A stretch of DNA of 64,000 nucleotides from Mycteria americana (GCF_035582795.1 NC_134373.1:37728501-37792500), one strand, 5' to 3'. Positions 11,100 to 25,097 are shown, numbered from the stretch's first letter. Notes: generated by a model not told the origin, from the sequence alone. Translations and numbers: made by a program.

Positions 11100-12465
11100 T
11101 CAGTCAGCATGCCAGTGGACTATTTTCTCTGCATGGCGCAAGTATGCAAATGAGGGTGCTCATGGACATCATATCCTTTTGAATCTGTAACTAGCAATCA
11201 TTCCCTTCTCCTGTTGCTTCCTTTTTCTCTGTTAATGTACAAGAAGATGAAGGGGAGAGAAGGTAAACAAAGTCAACCAATATTTATCAGTTGCCTTACT
11301 CCTTTCCTTCCTCTGCTTTTTCAAAAATCTCTAGGAAAACAAGCTCAAAACTTATTTCTTCAGTTCCTCATGAAAGAAATGGAGCAGATGAATTGAAACA
11401 GAGTGACAGTAATGACCTCAAAAATCATGCCTGGGAAAATATTCCTGGTATTGATGAAGGATGAGGGAGTTCTGGAAGAAAGCGAACAATTAGTACTAGC
11501 ACAATGGTGAGAGCATCATGACAAGAGACATACAGAAATAAAAGGATAGGGAGAAGAGCAGTGAAGAAGTATGGCATTCAGGATGCATGACTCTGAGCAG
11601 CAGTGATCTGCACAGCACAGAAGATAGTGCCCTCAGGTACACAGGTGAGAAAAGAGGCAAAAGACCAAACTGAAGATTTAAGTAGGCCAGGAATATGAAG
11701 GGAAGACTATGAGTTATGACAGCATGGAAAGAAACATTTTCCTTCCCAGACCTCTGAAATTCCTCCAGAACACCATTACTGTTTTTATAGTAAAAATCTA
11801 CCATATTTTCTTAACCTCTAACTCATGTCACAAATAAAAAAACTGCTTGTGATGGTGAACACAACCATTGTTCTGCTCATACAATGTAGAGCTCCTGAGA
11901 AACACGACGCATCTGCTCTGAGGTACCATGAAATCTTTAATGTCTCTGAAAGGGGTCAGATGTTTACTTGGCACCTCTGAAAAAGTGTTCAGTTCTCTGC
12001 AGGATGGGCCCTTCATTCCCTTCTTTTAAGCCCGGAGGTAGAAAAAAATCCTAAACATGACACCAGATGTGATTCTAGCAACTCAGTTTTTACCCTCAAG
12101 TAACTTTAGGCCCTTCAGAAGGTGCATTTTGGGGAGTGTTTTAATTATTTTTAGACACAGATTTTATATGAACAATGAAATGACAAATGGTAACACCATA
12201 CCTTTTTAATGAAGTGTTTATCTATGTTTGCCTTTTCAAAGACTTTATATTCCTACAACTTATGAGCTTGTATGAAAAGTTAAAGAAGATTCAGGATGAA
12301 TGTATTTGAAGCCAATAAGGGAAATTCAGCTGAGTGGTGTTTAGGAAAGATTTATGATATATCTCATATATTGATCAGCACTGATAATTTAAATGCAATC
12401 TATCTGGTGGCTTACTATTTCAAAAGACAGATAAAACCCAACCATTTAAAACATCTGTCATTGGA
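11100..12465. other. Non-coding stretch
   Basis: No named repeat or gene. A minus-strand frame of 102 codons at 11.50-11.80 kb is Leu/Ser-rich and lacks splice signals or a family match. Confidence 0.35.
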
Positions 12466-12469
12466 AGTT

Positions 12470-12560
12470 GGGGACAGTCCTCAGCCTGTATAAATCAGCA
12501 CAGTTCTGGCAATTTCAATGGATCTATACTGATTTACACAGCAGAGAATCTAGTGCTCCA
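12470..12560 (-). repeat. Ancient sauropsid repeat with palindromic arms
   Basis: 'tgtataaatcag' and 'ctgatttacaca' flank a centre containing 'tttcaatgga'. This matches the inverse of the old pattern 'agatcctcagctggtgtaaat...cattgaagtcaatgg'. A plus-orientation relative lies at about 38840-38900. Confidence 0.5.
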
Positions 12561-13164
12561 CTTTTGCAAAAGCTATTAAAATACATGCAGTAGATTGACT
12601 GTGGCTTAATACTGCTAATCTAGCTGTCCTTGGTCTCTCTATTTTCTCTAGACTTCAGAGATACTGTGTAGGTAAGCAGCATTAAAAACTAAGAGTTCTT
12701 CAAAGCACTGGACAGTATTGACTGGCAGATGTTTTAAAGCCGTTCCTGTAAGTACTGTGCTCTGCTAGCAATAGTTTCAGCCTAATGCATTCTAGCCCAA
12801 ACTCAGTGTAGCTCTCCTGACATTAGTGAAATTGTGAGGCTATTCAGCCACAGAAGGCTAGCTTCCTGGAAGGGTAGGACCTGCTTTTCAGGAATTAGGA
12901 CCCAGCTTTTATTTCAGTCTATTTCTCATGAGATGCTTTACCAGAGGCAGTGTAGCAAATAAAAACTTCAAGAATTATTTTGCTTTGTGGGATTAATTGT
13001 AAAAGTAGATGTCAGATCTTGTTCATAAGTTAGTACCAAAACTCTTATCTGCATACAACAAAGAACTATCAGTTCCAGGCTATATTAAAAGCAGAACCCA
13101 ATGTTCTTCATCTCACTTTCTTCCCCCAATATTTTCCCTTTGTTACCTTTTTATATGAAAAGAA

Positions 13165-13275
13165 AACGTACACGGTTTTACACAGTAGGCTCTCTGGGGC
13201 AGGGCCTGCTGCTTTCTGTACTATCACACAGCACAATGGGATTTCCTCCAAGCACTGCAATGGTTCCTAAGGATT
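13165..13275 (+). repeat. Ancient amniote repeat 3' end (copy 2)
   Basis: 'cacagtaggctctctggggcagggcctgctgctttctgtac...cacagcacaatgggatt' follows the same degraded pattern as the copy at 10.94 kb. Confidence 0.6.
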
Positions 13276-13279
13276 TTTA

Positions 13280-13800
13280 TTCTATCTTAAGTCATAGATC
13301 TTGGTGGAGTGCATTCAGAATTATCTCACTCATATGATAACTTGTGATCTTTTTATCTGAGACCAAAGCTCCTGAGATACCAGGAGTCCCAAAAGAACAC
13401 GGACATGTGCAAACACACACACTACAAACCTTTCCTGGTTTTCTGCAGGGACCTTTCTTGCCCCTGCTAATATCTGCTGGGCAGTGAGACCTCAGGGGTG
13501 GGAGAAAGGTCATATTGTCTCCCTTTCTTGAGAACGTCCCAAGAAAGTCTCTTTTCACCATGTGATACAAAAGGGCTCCTGAGGAACGACATATATGTGT
13601 AAAAAACCGCACACTGTGAGATGTGGGGGAGTGATCCCAGCATCCCACTGCTGACTTATCTCCAAGTCCTGGAAAAGTTCTAGTTTTCTGCTAGAGCAAA
13701 ACGACCTATTGCATTAAGAATATTAGAGCTTGCTACTTGCCTCAGCCCTTGATTAGGAAATTAGTGCTGCCCCCTCCCTTCTTCTTCCCAAATTACAGCA
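13280..13800. other. Non-coding stretch
   Basis: A minus-strand frame of 118 codons spans most of it (Cys/Pro/Lys-rich), but splice signals are poor and no family is recognised. Confidence 0.3.
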
Positions 13801-13807
13801 ATTGTAC

Positions 13808-14025
13808 CTGTGAACAGGTGCTGTAAGAAACCAGCATCCATTAGTGTATTTTCTGGTTTCATGATTAGCTGATACAAAACTGAAATGTAATCAAGTAAGG
13901 ATTCATTCGTTTGATTAGCCATTGAAATTATTCTGTGCCTAATCAGATGCCTGGCTAGTTTGTCAGCCTCCTTTATGGAGTCTTTATCTCTAATGGATGG
14001 TCCAAATGCATTCACAACAGTGGAT
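13808..14025 (-). CDS. Candidate internal exon, unrecognised
   Basis: Minus strand, 218 bp, one uninterrupted frame. It is bounded by an acceptor-like 'ttaaatcag' (pyrimidine-poor) and the donor CACAG|GTACAA. The 72-residue reading looks like a soluble helical protein: charged, evenly mixed, with no low complexity, including KEADKLARHLIRHRIISM and SLLDYISVLYQLIM. Codon choice is ordinary for an AT-rich vertebrate gene. It enters with two bases and leaves with one base of split codons. No family was recognised and no phase-compatible neighbour was found, so chance cannot be excluded. Confidence 0.22.
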
Positions 14026-14029
14026 CTGA

Positions 14030-17000
14030 TTTAAGTATATGTGTGGGTGTCCTCTGACTCATCTTTGAGAGTCAAAATAGACAGATGAAAGAACCGCTTT
14101 GATGTGAGCTTATTTCATTCCTCACCTACCAAAAAAAAAAAAGCAATTTTGAATTGCGCAGACTTGTACAACAGAACAAGACTAGAGACATTAACAGAGA
14201 GAATGATCTATTGGAACATGTTCTCTGTGCAAGCTTAGCTATAAAAACTGAGATCTGCAACAAAACAGATCCAGGCTTAAAACCCCTATCCTAAGTCATT
14301 GCAGATAGGCTTCTCATTCATAGATACCAAGATTTTTGTACTCTCAAATCTTATTTTACTTATCTTTGGTAAGTTTTCTGTATAGTATCAAGGAAGGGTT
14401 TCCTTAAGACTGAACAATCGTAAAGAATGGGCATTCCTTTCAGGTCCTTACTAGAACTCGTGATCTGACTATAAAAAAAGAGAGACAAGACAAGAGGTAG
14501 CATATGCAGTTTGTTTCAGAAAAAGGTTGTTTCCCAGTTTGTAACTTCTCTAAGTCAGTGGGCTGTGGGCAGGTTCAAAAACAATCAAGCTAGTCTTTGT
14601 GAAGCATTTTTTTCCCAGGGATTCTTAGAAGAGGAGAAGAAAATGAGTGAATATTCCTGCTCTAGGGCTCCTTCCTCCCCAGCCTCCCTCCAAGAAAGGA
14701 GACTACTGCAGAGGGAAGCAGATCTTAGTCATGGTAGCACATGGACTGCCTGATTTTGGGACCAAAAAGGTCATTCATTTTTTGTATCTAGAGCTAGCAG
14801 GGAGGAGTGTGCCCAGAGGACCTATCCTTCTACCACTGTTGAGCCAATCCAAGTCAGGCCTACAGCAAAATCCATTTCCCCAGCTTACAGCTGTGATTTT
14901 CTGCCCCAGGCAGCTATCTACTTTACCTGTGTCCAAAGCCAGACCTGCTCAAATAAATAGTAAATTTTCTAGGTAGCTAATTATTCAGGGTATTCTACAA
15001 CTATTCCATGAAATAAATTTCTTGCTTACCTTGCTCCCTTCTCACATACTCTTGGGTTGTTACACTGCTACACACATTTAAAAGAAAACTGTTTCAGATG
15101 CGAGGTTACAGAAAAGTTTCTGCATCTGATTAAAACACTGAGGTCAAAAACTTGCCAAACAGGAATATGAAACTGGCTGTATTTTTAACATTTCTGCAAG
15201 ACTATGAATTCTTTTAAATTCTTTAAACTATCCTAGAATAGTTTTACCTCATTTCCACAGAAATTATTTCAGTGCAGAGTTAATCCTGTTTGCTTCAACA
15301 TATTTTTCCAAATATTCTTTAAAAAAATCACAGGATAAAATTACCATATCTCTTAGTTTCTCTTCTTATTTCTATTAAAACAGCCTTCATCAATCACAAG
15401 TCATAGTGGAGGTATGTTATAAGCCACAAACATCACCTTAAATTGAAATATTGCTGATTGATGACAAAAACATTTTTGCTCTTCTGATTTTCAATGTTTT
15501 CTCATCAATGCTGCTATTTAAAGCTAAGAAAAAGGCAAAATGCCACTACAGTATCTCAAATAATTTCTGAAATTACAAGAAATAGAACTATTTCGGCTTT
15601 CAAGTTCAGAAATAGATAAATAGTATAAATATAGCAAATGTGATGTTTAGATATTAGAAAACATTTTACTGGATAAGCCTGAATGCAATAATTTAATTGG
15701 GATTTGCAGCCTTTTAAACACAAACTAAATTTAAAAATTAAAGATTAAACTTTGTTTACACTATAGTCCAAGACCTGACTGAATCAAACACTGCAGTGAA
15801 CTCCACAGTCAAAGTCTGCTGTCATTGAGTACCATACGCATTCAACTTCAGATGCTGGAGGAAAAAGAGTGTATCAACTATTTCAGCAGTCACTCTGTTT
15901 ATAAAGAGAAGTGGTTCTCCAGCCTCTGGTAATTAACAACTGAGTTCTATACCAGGTGTAGAACTGTTACTATGATTTCAGGGTGGAAGGAAAGAATACA
16001 AGAGTGCTCTCGGGCTAAGGAAGTAGTCTACAGGAAATTGGTAACTAGACTTGCCTTTGAAGTGGGATCTATCCAGCTCCACTTCCTTCACTCAAACAGC
16101 AGTCTGTACTAAGAACATGTCTTCAGATGAGGCAACTGTCTCTTCCCCTATCCCCCAGCAAAATCCAGCTGTCTTGAGTGGTATTTTAGCAAGGATTAAT
16201 ATGACTCGCAGTTTAAATTAAGTAGGATTCAAAGTTAAGATATTTCTCAAAAAGGATCCATTATCCAGGATGGAAAGGATAAAAGTCAGGGTTAGTGTAT
16301 GGACTCTTTTACTATTTTCAGTACAAGAATCAGTTTAGCTTTTTATTAGTATTGCATGACCTTCTCACTGCCACAAGCCTTTCATTCCCACTTCACCCAT
16401 TGTTGAAGGTTTCTGCCCTCCGTGGTTAGAACAGGCCCACGCAAACAGCAGGGGACAGGACCTTCTAAAACGGATCTGAAAGAACAGAAACCTGGCAGAA
16501 GCAGATCAGCTGTCGGAGTTTCCCACCTTTATCACTTAGCCCTCTTCCCTTCCTCTCCCAGTTGTGTCAAATCATATGGCCATCTCTAATTGAGAAGAAT
16601 TTGGATTGGAGTCAAGAATGTTATTAATTTTTCCCCCATAATAAATTACTAATACAAGATAAAACTAAGTCTCCTAGTTAGAGTCTCAATTAACACTCTG
16701 TAGTTATGAATTTGAAGGTTGATTTAGCTTTTTCACCTCTGCAAGCTAAATACCAAGAAAATTGATTTAGTCCTTCTGAAATGAATGATCTATTATTGAC
16801 ATCAGTAGTCTCATTCATGACTTTAGAAACTAATGAAATTATAGCAATGACTGATTTAGTAGTAACCATCCTCAAACACCATTTAAAGAGTTCTCATATT
16901 GTCTCTGACACCCAGTGTAGGTGAAGCACTATTGAAGAAGGAGGAGGCTGCCTGTGCTTTTCTGAAGGGAGCTGGAACTCCCTCTGCTGCTGTCTGCTAC

Positions 17001-17135
17001 TTGTAGGTTGCCTCTGATCTATTGCTGCCCCAGTGAAGCACAGGATGAAGATTTCGGTGTAACTATGAACATAATGGGATGAAAAGAAGTATACAATCCC
17101 TGAATCAGGGTAGAATAAGCTAATGGGTTAACAAA
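14030..17135. other. AT-rich non-coding stretch
   Basis: Contains a 12-base A run near 14130 and overlapping plus-strand frames at 14.51-14.98 kb (80 and 109 codons, Pro/Ser-rich) without splice signals. Nothing else was recognised. Confidence 0.35.
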
Positions 17136-17139
17136 AGTC

Positions 17140-17250
17140 ATGTCCAGCCCAGAAGAACAGCCTCTGGAAATGAAATGGAAACCTCAACCTGAGAAGACCA
17201 TAGAGGACAAAGACCACTTGCATGACCACGATAGGCATCTGAAGAGAAAG
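17140..17250 (+). CDS. Candidate first coding exon, unrecognised
   Basis: Plus strand. An ATG with G at -3 starts 37 codons ending exactly at a donor, AAAG|GTGAGA. The peptide starts MSSPEEQPLEMKWKPQPEK and continues acidic, His/Asp-rich and then basic, like a disordered N-terminus. The frame stays open for a further 58 codons past the donor, so an unspliced chance frame is equally possible. About 200 bases downstream another acidic stretch (EDYEDYPTAHFLLDDDNGG) is open for 23 codons. This could be a decayed retrocopy, or coincidence. Confidence 0.2.
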
Positions 17251-17259
17251 GTGAGACAC

Positions 17260-20200
17260 CTGAATGCAGTATCTGCTTTGGGAACTGTTTGGCGTGACTC
17301 ATCTAAACTGGACTGCGGAAATACCGGAGACTTTCTGCTGATGGCTCCCTTTACGGAACCCTCCATCCTCCTTTTAGGTATGTCAGTTATCCTGGAGTGG
17401 AAGGCTCACATGCAATCAGAGAGCTGAGTCTTCCTCACCTCAAAGTTTTCCAGCTGTCATTTGGGTACTGAGGACTATGAGGACTATCCAACTGCCCACT
17501 TCCTACTGGACGATGACAATGGTGGTCCTGTCACATCCTGAAGGAGTGCAGAGACTTCATCCTGCTCCTTTATGCAGACTCTGACCCAGTGTCCATCAAG
17601 CCAGGGGGAGTCGAAGCAATGATCAGATGTAATCATTTCTGAAGTCACTCATAAGCCACTGATCCCATACAAAGTCATCCAGCCCCTTCAGTCATTTATT
17701 TCAACAGCCTACCTTCTCATACCCTAAATCATATTACAGGATTTTTCTATCTGGAAGGAGTGAGAGGAGTATAGCCCTTCAACTGTTATGTGGAAAATTA
17801 TAAGCTATACTGAAATATTAAATGAATGAAGAGACACTTACAAAGAGAAAGCTAGCTGTCAAGATACCAGAAAAAAAACCCCAAACCTGAAATGAAGTCA
17901 GTGACATTTAAAAAGAAAACTAGAGAATCTACTCAGCTTGGCTTTGCAGTCCAGCAGCTTGGAAATGATGGCTCATGAGATGTTCTGTAACACAAACAAA
18001 TCTACCCTCTGGGCACAATATATATTATTGATCCTCAAATAAAAAGAGAGGAGATTGAAAAACATAGATTAGAAAAAAACTTTAAGAAAACCTCGATTTC
18101 AAGTTTTATTTCAAGTTTTAAAATAAATGTAATTGCAGATGTATACTTGGGAAAAGTGCTTCGTATCTTCTGACACAGCACCTTCGTAACTGCTGCAGTT
18201 CAACATGACATTGTAATTCACAGAGAATTCTCACAGGCTTCAGCTGATGTGGACACTAATTGGAAAATTCAGTGAACAATGGAAACTATAAAGAAGTTAC
18301 ATTTCAACATACAAAATAGTGTCCTCAGAAAAAAAAGACTCCTATAGAACAATAGTACGATGTAAGCTCTTCGAAAAGCTTACTATCCTGCAAGGAAACT
18401 CAGGAGAATTCGTGTACGATGTTAAGCAGACATTAATGGTTTGAGCTCTGAAACAAAATTAATCGAACAGAATAGTCACCAGCCCTCCTGGTGGCCTCTC
18501 AGTAATAAGTAAGAGTCAAAAGACAGAAAAAGGTTATGGAAACAAATTCTGAAATTATTATTACTAGATTTAGCCCAAATTACATAATTCTGTATCTAAC
18601 TAACTTAACTCATTTAATTGCAACTGGTCACAGAGTAGTGTAAGAATGTGTTTATGCATACCTTGTCTTTTGTTTAAAAAAGAGAAGCAACTCTCCCCAC
18701 AAACAAACCCACACCTTTGGATAATTCATTTCTAGCTTAGTACTGCCCTCAGAAAAGACACTTCTTAAATGCTGGGTGAGAAAAGATGAAAAATTTTAGT
18801 GCAGGCATGTAAACTTCTGTTTTACTCAATACTCCATCAACTGCATCCTACGTAACTGAGAAAATTTAGATATTAAAAAGGAAAATCTACATTTTTTTAA
18901 CCAAGTGTTAAAGTTTTCCATTAAATTCTTGTCTTAACTGCATATGCACTGTCCCTTTAAAATATGTCTGCCTGTAGAAATCTGCACCAAGGATCTAGGA
19001 CCCATTCTCAGAAACAATTTTTTTAAAATCCAAGTCTTCTGTCATAGTGGGGAACAGATACTAAAAATAGTATCCTACTCACAATTAATAGCATTCATGA
19101 CTTTTCATTGTCTTTCCATTAATGATTTCAGAGGTACTCCAACTGGAGTTACATTTAAATTATAAATTAAATGTACTTATCACACATTATGTAAATTTGT
19201 TATGATTGCTTAGTTACAGAATTGTTTATTTGAGAACCTTTTTAACAATATTGTTAAAATAGACTATCAAGTTGCAAATGCTAAAGCTATGAATAATTAT
19301 TGTCAAACTGCACAGTGAATTACCAGTTATTACACATCTTACACCACAGAGATGTTGTGCAGTTTATATTTGGCTCTGGAAGCACTGCCAGAGTTGATGC
19401 TAACCAGAAAATTGATGAGATTTCAGACAACAGAGTAATAAACAAGATAACAAAACAGACATTTTAAGTAATTGTATGCATAAAGTCCCACTTTTCAAAC
19501 ACAAATGTGTCTAAAATTAGCATTTTATGGTTCATATTTCAGAACCTAATTAGAAATCAGCTGACCTGAAAAGGTACCAAAAATGTACTAGTCTAGTGGG
19601 AGCTGATATTTTCCAGTATCGTCAAAACCCTGGCCTGCTCTGTTTAGGAGATTACCATTAGCATTTCACATTGGTGAAATCTGAAAACCTGCCTACAGGT
19701 TCTTATTCAGCATCTCTTGCTCAACTTCACTGCCTTTTTATGGAACCTGATGTTTGCTTTTTTGTTTTTCAAAGATTCCTTCCTTTATAGGTTCTTAGAT
19801 TGAAGGCATTTCCTGCTTCAAGACATTTTCTTTTTGTATTTTCTACACTGACAGCAGACTGTTAAGGCTCCAGAAATCAGCTGTGTTATTAAATGATTAT
19901 TTATGTATGAGGTCATGGTAATTACCATTCCTAATGCCTCGCATACCCTAATACCTTCAGGCTGGTAATCTTTAGCATGTCTTCTTCCAGCAAGAGTTAA
20001 GAAGCTTATGCTTGAGAATTTCAAACAACTTGGAGAACAAGAGACAATCCTGTTGCATTTCCAGCCTCACTTTTAACTGGCGTGCCTTTTCAGCTTCAGT
20101 TCTCACATGCGTTATCATTCTTTCATATATATCCAATCTTTATAGGAAGTCCGCAGGGTTCCATCAATTGTCAGACAGTCTTTCCATACTGAGTAATACA

Positions 20201-21095
20201 CTTCTTTAAATTCCAAAAAGACCCTACCAACCTATCATTTCCATACTCCCAGCCCTATTTGTTTATTCGTCTCAGCAAGATCATCTGAAAAGCACAAGCA
20301 TCCTCTTCTGAAGCCAGACACACTTTCCTGCAGCTTGTAAGGGCTGTAAGAGTACCCAGGAGGCATATTGAATAGATTAATGCTCTTTGAATACATCTAC
20401 AGATTTCTGCTCCCCTTTTTGAGCAACAAGAGAATTGCTACTACTTCACTCATCTTTCCTCGTTATATGTATATTTGATTTGTCTACACTAACTTATTGG
20501 TATCATGTTAAGTAATGCTATTTCATATGCCTCCATACATACAATTTAAACTCACATTTCTCATATTTACCACTTGTTCTCTTTTCTTTAATTCCACGTC
20601 TTTTTATTGGTCTCTTACTTTCCCAGAATAGTTCTTTTAAACTTATTATAAATACCTACTGGTTCCAGTCTATCTGCTTCAGCCCAAAATCAAATCTGGA
20701 CCCTTCTGCGTGCTTCCAACTCATCTCAGTAACTGGCCATTCTAAACCAGGAATTTTCAACATCCACTAACTCTTCTCAACCCCAAAAATCACACTTGAG
20801 ACATGCAAGCAGGTCATTCACACAAGCATTGCTCCCAGTCCAACATCCAAGAAAAAAACAAAGAAGTTCAAGGAGACCTTTACACTCTGAAATTATATCA
20901 AGTCCTGAGGGCACCTAAGCATCAAGGCAGGCATAGAAGGATCAGGAAGGTTGGTACATGCTTCCTGCCAATGTTAAAGACACAAATATAAACCCTCCAA
21001 CACACTCTCCCCTCCTCAGCATGGCTTTATGGGCAGTGTGAGTACAAGTAAGTTGAGAGCAAGCATGTTTAATCAGTTTGAGCCATGCAGACAGC
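17260..21095. other. AT-rich non-coding stretch
   Basis: No gene, CpG cluster or named repeat. A 12-base unit 'atttcaagtttt' is duplicated near 18.1 kb. The longest frames are about 73 codons. Confidence 0.4.
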
Positions 21096-21099
21096 ATTT

Positions 21100-21470
21100 T
21101 TAAAGCAGAGAGGTTGTAACCCTCAATTGCAACCTCCATTTCTGCAGTGATTGTCTAGGCATGGCCTCATGATGCGTTGGCATCTGGCTACCTCCGAGCC
21201 AGGCCCTTGGCACTTGCAGTCTGCCAGGAAAAGCCCCTGTGCAACGCAAGCAGCAGTGCCTGTGCAGGCACAGCCGGCAGAGAAAGGCCTGCTGCTGGTA
21301 TATGCTGCATCTCCACCAGGAGGTTCTGCTGACACAGCGAGTGGAGGAAGAGGCTTTTTGCCACCGAACAGCAGTTCGTGCCTTTCTTCCACAATAAATG
21401 AGCACCAGCTCTGTGCCCTCCCTCACCACCCACCAGGATGAGTCCACCCTGGATCTACAGACTCCCACAT
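21100..21470. other. Local GC-rich patch open in several frames
   Basis: Over about 370 bp, one plus-strand and three minus-strand frames are open (81-122 codons). The minus readings are Cys-rich (a short Cys-x-Asn-Gly-Gly-Cys near the end of one). Multiple open frames at once point to a low stop-codon density caused by composition, not to a gene. It may be a degraded repeat or retrocopy, but no family was recognised. Confidence 0.3.
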
Positions 21471-21474
21471 GGGT

Positions 21475-24400
21475 CTACATCTGCCAAACTGATACATGAC
21501 AGAGTTTGTAAGTTTTAGGCTTTTGGACCAGTGTGGGGAAAGAGAGGAGACATCTGATCTAGCTTGAAGCCTGCCAGTGGAGGGCTGACTGGTCAATATT
21601 TTCTTTAAGAAATTTGTACCAGCAGAGCAAATTCACACTGGATCAGTAATTCACATGATGAGAAAGAGTCAGTTTGGATTCAAGGAAATAGTCAGAAGCT
21701 CCATTGATTCTCTCATCAGACTGCAATTTCATTGAGGAAACAAGTTTGCTCATCACATACTTGCATGCTAATAAGGGAGCATCTCCATCACACCTTAAGC
21801 TCTTTTTTTGCCACAGGAAATTTTAGAGAATCAGCTTCCTAAGCATCACTGCTGGCACAAAGAAAGCAGTAAAGAATATATGGGTTGGAGGACATGCCCC
21901 AGAACTGATGAACTTAAGCTGATGTGGATCTGCACCCTTAACCTGTCCTAGTAGCAAAGTCAATTTAAAAAGTTCCTAATCCCCCCCATCCCACGCACTC
22001 CCTCACCTTTTGTTATGTTGTTGCAACTGTGTAGTTTCTGTGCTCAGAGAAGGAAATTAGTGAGGATAGGCATACTATGAATGTCCTAAACCAGTTTTGC
22101 CTCCAAAGAAAGTATTTTCCCTAAGTACGTGTTTTAAATGCTTTTAAAACACAAATAAATCATTTTGCTAATAAATACAAGACTGATAACTATATGACTC
22201 ACCTCTAATTCTAACTTCCAATCTAAACTTGGAAACATTAGCATGACTGTGAAATATCTTCACTGCTCAAGATTCATGGTCAATAAGCATTATATTAAAA
22301 AGTTTTCTTTATTGCCTTAATAACTAGTCTTCCTATCACCACTTCCTATACCATTCAGCCTTTCATAGTCTCCCTCAGCAGAAAGATTGGCCTCATCCAA
22401 CTACCTTTTCAGTCATTGCTAGCATTTTAGTCATACTTTGGATTTCTCTAGAAGCCTGACTCTACTCCCATTAAATCTCACTATTAAAAAATAATTTACG
22501 TCAGTGGGATAAAGTACAATTGTAATCCCTTTATTTGCAGTGTCATAAGAAAAGCAGGTTGTGTGATCAGAGAGTTACAATTCTCAACTGAAAAAAAAAA
22601 TAAACAAACAGACCCAAGAAAGTATTCAGATTTTTGTCAGCCTATCAGCAGCATTCGTTCAGGTTCAGGCACAGAGCCAGAAAAGTCTCTTCAGCTGTTC
22701 TGAAACAGAAGGTGGGAGCTGTCTTCATAAGATTGCTTTACCACCAAACCTATACTCATGCACCCTGCCCTTTCAGGGCAATTGGCAGCTCACATGAAGT
22801 ATGATCCGAGCTCCTTCCAGTCTCTCAGTCAGGTCTCATCACCACGTTTTCACATCGCCTTTTATGGTGACTATGTATAACACTTTATGGAGATTACTGA
22901 CAAGCTTCTCAAAGACGCCGCATCGGATGGGCTCATCAGCCACTTTACAAGCCTCCACACAATGAAGTTAGACTCAGTTTTCCCAAAGTGTTGCACCTCC
23001 ACTCTAACACACCTAGACACCTTCCAAATCAAAACAGCTTGTATGCCAGCACTTCAGATGGCAGGCAGAGCTCATCTGTGTCGGCCTGCTCTTGACCATA
23101 GCATCCCCAGGCACACATCCAGTGTGCTAGCTAGTGTGGAAACGCAGACTAACAGTGTCAGCCCCCAAAGCACGCCATTTCCTCTCTGCTGTTTTCTCAC
23201 TGTAGAATTGCTGTGATCCATTTTGCCCTGCTCAAAATGGAGCGTGTACTCCAATGAGGTCCAACGCCTTCTTCCCAAGGTAACAAGGATATATTAGCTG
23301 ACTGGTAAGACTTTATCTCCTCAAGGCCCAAAGTGCCAGTGCAAACTAATCATTCAATAGCTACAACAATCTGCTGTCAGAAAAGCTAAAGGTGGCTCTG
23401 AAAGCTTTAGACAATTCCTCCCTCCAGATCTGGGTTACCATCTTCTTGCTGGAGGTGACAGTGGGGTCATGTTGCAGAATCAGTAATCTGAATAGGCTTG
23501 TCTGACAACTCACCCTCCCTCTTCCTCCTTCTTCCTCTCCTTCTCACTGTGTTCTCCAGCCACTGAACCCATGTTGCTTTGGCAAAAACACTGGTAATTT
23601 TCTTTCTGGTTAATGTTAGATTTGTTCCCAAAGGCTGGTGGAAGGAAAAGGATGAAACCAAGAGGCGGGAGCAGAAGTAAGGCTTCCTCTTTGAGATAAG
23701 CAAGCTCTCAGAACTGCGGCATCATTCAACAGGTCATGTTCCTGAGCTGCTTCAGTGCCAAGTCTAGATACAAGTTAAAACTGTCAGCAAAAACCAACTC
23801 AGAAAAAAACCCATCACCCTCTGGGCACTGAGGCTGATTTTTCTGCTGCCGGCAAGAAATGTAGCATCCAGCAGATGGGCAGAATGAACAACTGGAGGAA
23901 AATGTGGCAACATATTTTGAAATACCATGAGTAGATGAGTTAGAGTTCATCTCATCATGCTGTCAGGACACTTGGAGCATTCTTCTGTTCTTACTTCATA
24001 AAGAGCTGAACAAATTGCACAACTGAATCTGTCAGCTGAAACCAACCACGTCAATCAAATCTGCATAAAACCACCCAAGTAATCAAAACAACACATTTCT
24101 ATGGGGATAGCAGCAAAAGCTTCAGTTGGACCCATTTCACTATGTCAGCATTGTACTGTGCTACTGCACTGTGAACACAGAGGGCTCTGGGTGCATAAGC
24201 AGAGAGGGCTGACCTCGCGATTGTCGGCCCCAGCAGCCTACGGTGCTCTGTTCTGAGAGGTTTCTGTCCCTACTGCAGATGTGTGTGCAGTTTACAGCCT
24301 CCTTGTCTTATGGTAACCCAGAACTGGTGCCAAGTTTCTTCTAAAACAGTTGGCTAAAGACCACTTAAGCTGCAACCTCTGCATGAGGTGTCCCTGCCAA

Positions 24401-25090
24401 GCTGCCCCTGCGCGGGGCAGGAACTCAACTGTCTCAGTGTGATGCTGTAACTCCACGTAGAATTTAGGGCAGTATAGGCTGATGCTGTCTCCTTATCCTC
24501 CACATTTTCAGCCTTCCTTTTCTGGTTTGCATTACCATCTCTCTTGTATGGCACAAACACTTGTATGGTCACAAAGTGAAGCAGATGAGGGACTGAAACA
24601 AACCTTTTAAGTTTTGCTCCACCAAATCTGTTCTTTTTGACACACATCTGCCCAAACGCTTGTGCTGTCACTAGGTCTTTTCTGGAAGCAGTTAATGTAA
24701 CTACTCAGTAAATATCCCTGGTCGTGTATTAACAGCCTGCAGATTGCTTGCAACCTGGGATTTAGTTTCTGTGTTAATGCAGTTCATACATGAGAAGTTT
24801 TACTAGGTTGCTTCAGGAATTTATCTATGAATTTAAAAACAAGGAGCCTAGTTTAAGTTTGAAAGAAATGAGGCAAATTTTAGCTGGCTTGGCAATCCTT
24901 TCTGAAGGTTTCCCCATGCCTCTCTAGCTCTGAAGAGTGGCTCAAAATAGAAAATAAGGAAAGATGCAAGGATCTCCAGTTCAGAGTCATATTCAAAGTT
25001 ATTTTTAGACTAAACAGTCACACCTTTAAATAGTCAGATGACAAACTTTCAATGTTCAAAATGGCTAAATATTAATTCATTTTAAATAAA
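21475..25090. other. Non-coding stretch
   Basis: Frames of 105-109 codons at 22.89-23.22 kb (plus) and 24.35-24.67 kb (minus) lack splice signals and family resemblance. A 10-base A run lies near 22.59 kb. Confidence 0.35.
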
Positions 25091-25097
25091 AGGGCAT

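Noticed and set aside
21123-21392. Cys-rich minus-strand reading with an EGF-like Cys-x-Asn-Gly-Gly-Cys
   Set aside because: The Cys spacing of an EGF module is absent, and several frames are open at once in this GC-rich patch.
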